This document shows positions 41,601-44,153 of a stretch of DNA of 44,153 nt, piece after piece (within the stretch, counting starts at the first letter, position 1; each line of letters begins with the position of its first letter). Source of the stretch: Oscillospiraceae bacterium (GTDB taxonomy: Bacteria; Bacillota; Clostridia; Oscillospirales; Acutalibacteraceae). The notes under the pieces were generated by a model. That model did no database searches, was not told where the DNA came from, and was given only the letters and a program-made list of their open reading frames with translations. The position numbers and the translations under genes are program-made. The stretch lies in contig SVOI01000002.1 of the NCBI GenBank assembly GCA_015066465.1, positions 1-44,153 on the forward strand, in the 5' to 3' direction.

Positions 41601-42255
41601 AATATTCAAGGAATTTTTCTGCCTTTTCTTTCTGAGCCTTTAAAGGACCAACACGTGTTTCAAGCTCAGTTAAAATATCACGAAGTCTTAAAAGATTTTC
41701 TTCTGCCTGGTCAAGACGGCGCATTGCATCAGCACGGCGATATCTGTAATGTGAAATACCTGCCGCTTCTTCGAGCATATCTCTGCGCTCTTCACTTTTA
41801 CCAGAAATAAGAGTTTCAATCTTACCCTGGCTGACCATAGAATAGCCATCTCTACCAAGACCAGTATCCATAAATAATTCGTGGATATCCTTAAGTCTTG
41901 ATGGCTGACCATTTATTTTATATTCACTTTCACCTGAACGATAATATCTTCTTGTAACGCTTACTTCGTCATTATCGTTATTAAGTGCTCTGTCAGTATT
42001 ATCTAATTTAAGAGTAACTTCTGCAAAGCCTACTGCACGACGAGCATCAGTACCACTGAAAATAACGTCTTCCATTTTTGAACCACGAAGATTTTTAGTG
42101 CTCTGCTCACCTAAAACCCAACGCATAGCGTCAGAAATATTACTCTTACCGCTACCGTTAGGGCCAACAACTGCAGTTATGCCTTTACCGAACTCAAGTA
42201 AAGTCTTGTCCGGAAAGGATTTGAAGCCTTGCAATTCAATTGCTTTCAAATACAT
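38683..42255 (-). CDS. smc: Chromosome segregation ATPase SMC
   Basis: A full-length SMC of 1190 residues. It has Walker A GPNGSGKSN near 32, long coiled coil, and the hinge at about 500-680 (YQGSVKAVM ... VVNAGGSMTGGA). The second coiled coil is followed by the C-terminal signature LLSGGEKGLSAIALLFAI and Walker B CIFDEVEAALDD. It forms the condensin core with ScpA and ScpB, which are not in this window. GGAG precedes the ATG by eight bases. It lies between the radical SAM gene and ftsY, the usual order in clostridia. Confidence 0.97.
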   Translation of the reverse strand: MYLKAIELQGFKSFPDKTLLEFGKGITAVVGPNGSGKSNISDAMRWVLGEQSTKNLRGSKMEDVIFSGTDARRAVGFAEVTLKLDNTDRALNNDNDEVSVTRRYYRSGESEYKINGQPSRLKDIHELFMDTGLGRDGYSMVSQGKIETLISGKSEERRDMLEEAAGISHYRYRRADAMRRLDQAEENLLRLRDILTELETRVGPLKAQKEKAEKFLEYSAEKKTLDIGLCLHTLERTKSTLREQEKKITIAESQYTDVCRVLEDAAKKIDNAIYETQRITIEVDEIHRASSQLEEQAALIESQALVHENSILHNKEAIERIERDKENENETEAEINEQIASTNIAIKLLESAIKAKKEELQEFSNEIEIITNKNTESAAESVELSEKMSQLSLSIADKRVLVSTATSSIEEIDNRIKAIDEAEAQRKPILDELEKAKNEAQEELDKVTEKNNDLNNSLSGIELLAEKRLEKLNTLKEKENALRNDLHIKNSRVAMLTDLEKNMEGYQGSVKAVMREVKHNVLKGIHAPVSQIISVKDKYALAVETALGAAIQNIITETENDAKKAINFLKESKAGRATFLPLTSVKGNLLQEKGLDDCYGYINLASELVEYDNKYQGVITSLLGRTVVSEDLDSAVEIAKKYSYKFKVVTLDGQVVNAGGSMTGGARLQNAGILSRANEIEKLTKECNDIQEKLDIAVKDVAEQQENYSSLSAELEGCKAEIAFTGEEKIRMEGVLALKKGQLEAILGAKNEADEEKENLIKRKTDIKENAKTAEAELTELQEELSKIENQLSVLTGDRESLLLKREEVTQKAADINLLIATNEKEIEAKKEEIERLIGRSTSHKDRLSQLNSEIEEIEKKNEELTKLIDVLREDAGKLRSQSGTSKADTENLIKQREEFEKISAELRILEREKTEEREKLSGEIARLTERKESMSQDLENISNRLYEEYELTRREAEELNIEIEDVGEARKRLNELKAKIKGLGSVNLSAIEEYSEVSERYEFMHVQVNDVEKSKAELIKLIQELTGKMGEQFRTQFNKININFGETFAELFGGGKASLVLSDELDVLESDIDIKVQPPGKNVQNISLLSGGEKGLSAIALLFAILKVNPCPFCIFDEVEAALDDVNVAKYASYVRRMTDDTQFILITHRRGTMEEADMLYGVTMQEKGVSKLLELKTAEMAKQLGLEA

Positions 42256-42270
42256 TTTGTATTCTCCGTT

Positions 42271-43287
42271 TCAATTTTCTTCTATTAAAATCTGATATTT
42301 TTCTAATGTTTCAGAGCCTTTTATTGTGACAGAAAAACCATCACTTAAAAGTAACTCTTTGTTTTTTCCTTTTTGACCTGTTGCTTTTGAAATTTCTTTA
42401 TTGTTAACAAATATTGTAACATTTTTCGTTTCTGAAATCTTCTCATTTTTGTAAATTTCAAAAAGTTTTTTTCTTATAATTTTTAAATATATTTCACTCT
42501 CACAAAGCTCCCCGAATGCAGGGTGGTAAGGTCCACTTAAATAACCATCCAACACATTACCGCCCGAATGAAGCCCGAGACGGATAACCTTTATGTTATT
42601 TTCTCTGAACATCATAAGCAATTCTGCACAAAAGGAAACTGTTTCTTCTAAAGATGGTGAAGAGTATTCACCCGAAGCCAAAAGCTCTGCAAGATGAGTG
42701 TTTTCTAAAACTATTGTAGGATAAATCCTTACTGTGTCTGGCTTTAAAGCTATTATATCACTTGCGGTTTTTACATCTTTTTCTCTGGTACTTTTGTAAA
42801 GCCCTGTCATCATCTGGAGCCCTAAAGAGAAACCATATTTTTTTATAAGTAAAGAAGCGTTTATAACATCACTTACTGTATGACCACGTCTGTTTTGAAG
42901 AAGCACATCATCATTCATACTCTGTGCGCCTAATTCTATTGCTGTAACGCCGTATTTTTTAAGAAGTAATAAAACTTCTTCATCAATGGCATCTGGTCTT
43001 GTTGAAATTCTTATACCACCAAAAATGCCTTTATCAATAAATGGCTTTGCTTCTTCTAAAAAAGAAATCATATATTCTCTGTTTATTGCAGTAAAGCTTC
43101 CGCCGAAAAATGCTATTTCAGTATTTTCAGGTACTAAGCCACTCTTTTCTGCTTCTTCTAAAGTTTTTCTTACCTCTTCAGCAGTCAACTCACTCACGCT
43201 ACCAGAAATAGTTTTCTGATTACAGAAAGAGCATTGATTAGGGCACCCAGCATGTGGTACAAAAAGTGAAATATTAGAGTGCTTCAT
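42271..43287 (-). CDS. Elp3-like radical SAM protein
   Basis: The 338-residue protein has the radical SAM cluster motif CPNQCSFC (CX3CX2C) in its first 20 residues, then AFFGGSFTAI, RISTRPDAI, ELGAQSMND and LQMMTGLY. These match the bacterial Elp3-like radical SAM group commonly found between rnc and smc. The acetyltransferase domain of true Elp3 is missing; the end is a short beta-rich segment. The exact reaction is unknown, with RNA modification a reasonable guess. The ATG at 43287 is chosen because the radical SAM domain begins there. The longer frame from 43362 would lie inside rnc. Confidence 0.85.
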   Translation of the reverse strand: MKHSNISLFVPHAGCPNQCSFCNQKTISGSVSELTAEEVRKTLEEAEKSGLVPENTEIAFFGGSFTAINREYMISFLEEAKPFIDKGIFGGIRISTRPDAIDEEVLLLLKKYGVTAIELGAQSMNDDVLLQNRRGHTVSDVINASLLIKKYGFSLGLQMMTGLYKSTREKDVKTASDIIALKPDTVRIYPTIVLENTHLAELLASGEYSSPSLEETVSFCAELLMMFRENNIKVIRLGLHSGGNVLDGYLSGPYHPAFGELCESEIYLKIIRKKLFEIYKNEKISETKNVTIFVNNKEISKATGQKGKNKELLLSDGFSVTIKGSETLEKYQILIEEN

Positions 43288-43954
43288 TGTAAATTTTCTC
43301 AAGAGCACTGCCGGCGGCATTCTGCTCTGCTTCTTTTTTGCTTTTGCCTTTACCCTCACCAATTACTTCGCCGTTAAGACTGACTTTAAAAATGAAGGTT
43401 TTGTCGTGGTCAGGGCCTTCTTCGCCTACTTCTTCGTAAGTTAAAGTATTCCCTTTAACCTTCTGAATTTCTTCCTGTAAAAGAGACTTATTATCTTTAA
43501 AGCTTGCTTCTCTTTTAACCGCATCTTTTATAAATCTTAAAATATACGGTTTTACTGCATCAATTCCACCATCGAGATAAATAGCAGCAACTACTGCTTC
43601 AAAAGCATCTGACACAACTGATGGGCGATTTCTGCCACCTGTACTTTCTTCACCACGACCTAAAAGAATGTATTTACCTAAATCTATCTGCTCAGAGAAT
43701 TTAAAAAGTGATTTTTCACACACTACCGCCGCACGAAGCTTTGTCATTTCACCTTCAGGGCGGTTTTTATATTCAGTGAAAAGATATTCAGCTGTAACAA
43801 AGCCTAAAACTGAATCGCCTAAGAATTCGAAACGTTCATTATTCTTTTTCAATTTATTTTCGTTAGCGTAAGATGAATGTGTAAGTGCTAATTCTAAAAG
43901 AGTTTTATCTTTAAAAGAATAACCTATTTTTTCTTCAAATTCTAAGAAATTCAT
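43274..43954 (-). CDS. rnc: Ribonuclease III
   Basis: The 226-residue protein has the RNase III catalytic signature NERFEFLGDSVLGF and a second acidic site in VSDAFEAVVAAIYLDGG. A C-terminal double-stranded-RNA-binding domain (KSLLQEEIQK ... GKGKSKKEAEQNAA) follows. It processes rRNA precursors and other duplex RNA. The ATG at 43954 is used: GAGGTG lies six to seven bases before it and contains both the trmFO stop codon and the GTG of the longer frame. The end overlaps the radical SAM gene by 14 bp. Confidence 0.96.
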   Translation of the reverse strand: MNFLEFEEKIGYSFKDKTLLELALTHSSYANENKLKKNNERFEFLGDSVLGFVTAEYLFTEYKNRPEGEMTKLRAAVVCEKSLFKFSEQIDLGKYILLGRGEESTGGRNRPSVVSDAFEAVVAAIYLDGGIDAVKPYILRFIKDAVKREASFKDNKSLLQEEIQKVKGNTLTYEEVGEEGPDHDKTFIFKVSLNGEVIGEGKGKSKKEAEQNAAGSALEKIYNEAL

Positions 43955-43959
43955 TCTTT

Positions 43960-44153
43960 TCACCTCAAGTCAAGTGTATCAAAATAATCTAAACTACGCT
44001 TTGCGAGTGCTTCGTAGCGTTCTTTTTTATCTCTTATTTTTTCTTCCAATGGAGTTACTATACCGAATGCCGCACCCATTGGCTGAAAGTTTTTAACAGC
44101 TTCATCTGCTATGTAATCAGTCAATGCACCGAGCATTGTGATTTTAGGAAGAA
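43960..44153 (-). CDS. trmFO: TrmFO C-terminus (methylenetetrahydrofolate-tRNA methyltransferase), partial
   Basis: The last 64 residues of a gene that continues beyond the window. The translation contains LGALTDYIADEA, FQPMGAAFGIVTPLE and KIRDKKERYEALAKRSLD, the conserved C-terminal pattern of TrmFO. This folate- and FAD-dependent enzyme makes ribothymidine at tRNA position 54. The reading frame is open from the window edge to TGA at 43962-43960. That stop codon overlaps the ribosome site of rnc, so the two genes are tightly linked. Confidence 0.85.
   Translation of the reverse strand, partial: LPKITMLGALTDYIADEAVKNFQPMGAAFGIVTPLEEKIRDKKERYEALAKRSLDYFDTLDLR

Noticed and set aside
42271-43287. 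Radical SAM protein as coproporphyrinogen dehydrogenase or tRNA Elp3 proper
   Set aside because: It lacks HemN-type C-terminal features and the GNAT domain of Elp3; only the shared radical SAM core is supported.
43288-43362. N-terminal extension of the radical SAM protein
   Set aside because: The extra 25 residues are lysine-rich translation of the rnc coding region in another frame, and the conserved domain starts at the ATG at 43287.

Overview
This is AT-rich DNA from an anaerobic member of the Bacillota, class Clostridia, probably a gut-associated lineage of the Oscillospirales/Ruminococcaceae type. That placement is inferred from strong Shine-Dalgarno sites (GGAGG, AGGTG), TTGACA/TATAAT-type promoters, U-tailed hairpin terminators, a tRNA with encoded CCA, the trmFO-rnc-smc-ftsY order and the protein families present. 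Almost everything is on the minus strand. No phage, insertion sequence, CRISPR array or restriction-modification gene is visible.

Region 1 (1-5556). A tRNA 3' end and its terminator face the end of a tightly packed six-gene minus-strand operon. Reading from its promoter, the operon encodes a tandem acetyltransferase, an HExxH protein, a GrpB-HAD fusion, a P-loop kinase, a nucleotidyltransferase-GNAT fusion and a family-6-type DNA glycosylase. Its leader is the most interesting signal in the window. A perfect-spacing promoter precedes an 18-codon leader peptide with its own ribosome binding site. Part of that leader ORF can pair, 14 of 15 positions, with the 5' arm of a terminator just upstream of the first gene. 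This is the layout of ribosome-mediated attenuation, as used by genes induced by translation-blocking antibiotics. The operon is therefore a candidate drug- or stress-inducible modification/resistance cassette of unusual composition.

Region 2 (5571-9809). A D-2-hydroxyacid dehydrogenase and a three-gene plus-strand operon (EEP-family phosphodiesterase, patatin-like lipase, intracellular GH29 fucosidase) diverge from back-to-back promoters. The plus-strand operon ends at a bidirectional terminator.

Region 3 (9811-23949). A 13-gene minus-strand cluster appears to make a phosphopolyol-containing cell-surface polymer. It contains TarI/TarJ-like CDP-ribitol enzymes, a second cytidylyltransferase overlapping a HAD phosphatase, LicD, UDP-GlcNAc 2-epimerase, four GT2 glycosyltransferases, a CDP-glycerol-transferase-like protein, a propeller-like protein and a Rossmann/GT-B-like fusion. 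Five of the proteins carry the same type of extra Rossmann 'GAG' domain. Three of the glycosyltransferases are mosaic paralogues with conserved ends and divergent middles.

Region 4 (24091-36806). A GH109-like protein, a BadF/NagK-type sugar kinase, a GH4 phospho-glycosidase and a membrane-anchored protein form an amino-sugar-type catabolic operon. Next come an OPT peptide transporter overlapping a PqqD-like protein, then a MacB-like ABC exporter co-transcribed with a large, internally duplicated, membrane-anchored extracytoplasmic protein. A small divergent lipoprotein gene follows.

Region 5 (36791-44153) is a conserved housekeeping operon: trmFO (partial), rnc, an Elp3-like radical SAM gene, smc, ftsY and rdgB. 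The FtsY is odd: its acidic A-like region and basic-aromatic membrane-targeting motif lie at the C-terminus instead of the N-terminus.

Several start codons were moved downstream of the longest possible ORF because the Shine-Dalgarno sequence, signal peptide or promoter position decides the start; each case is noted in its entry.
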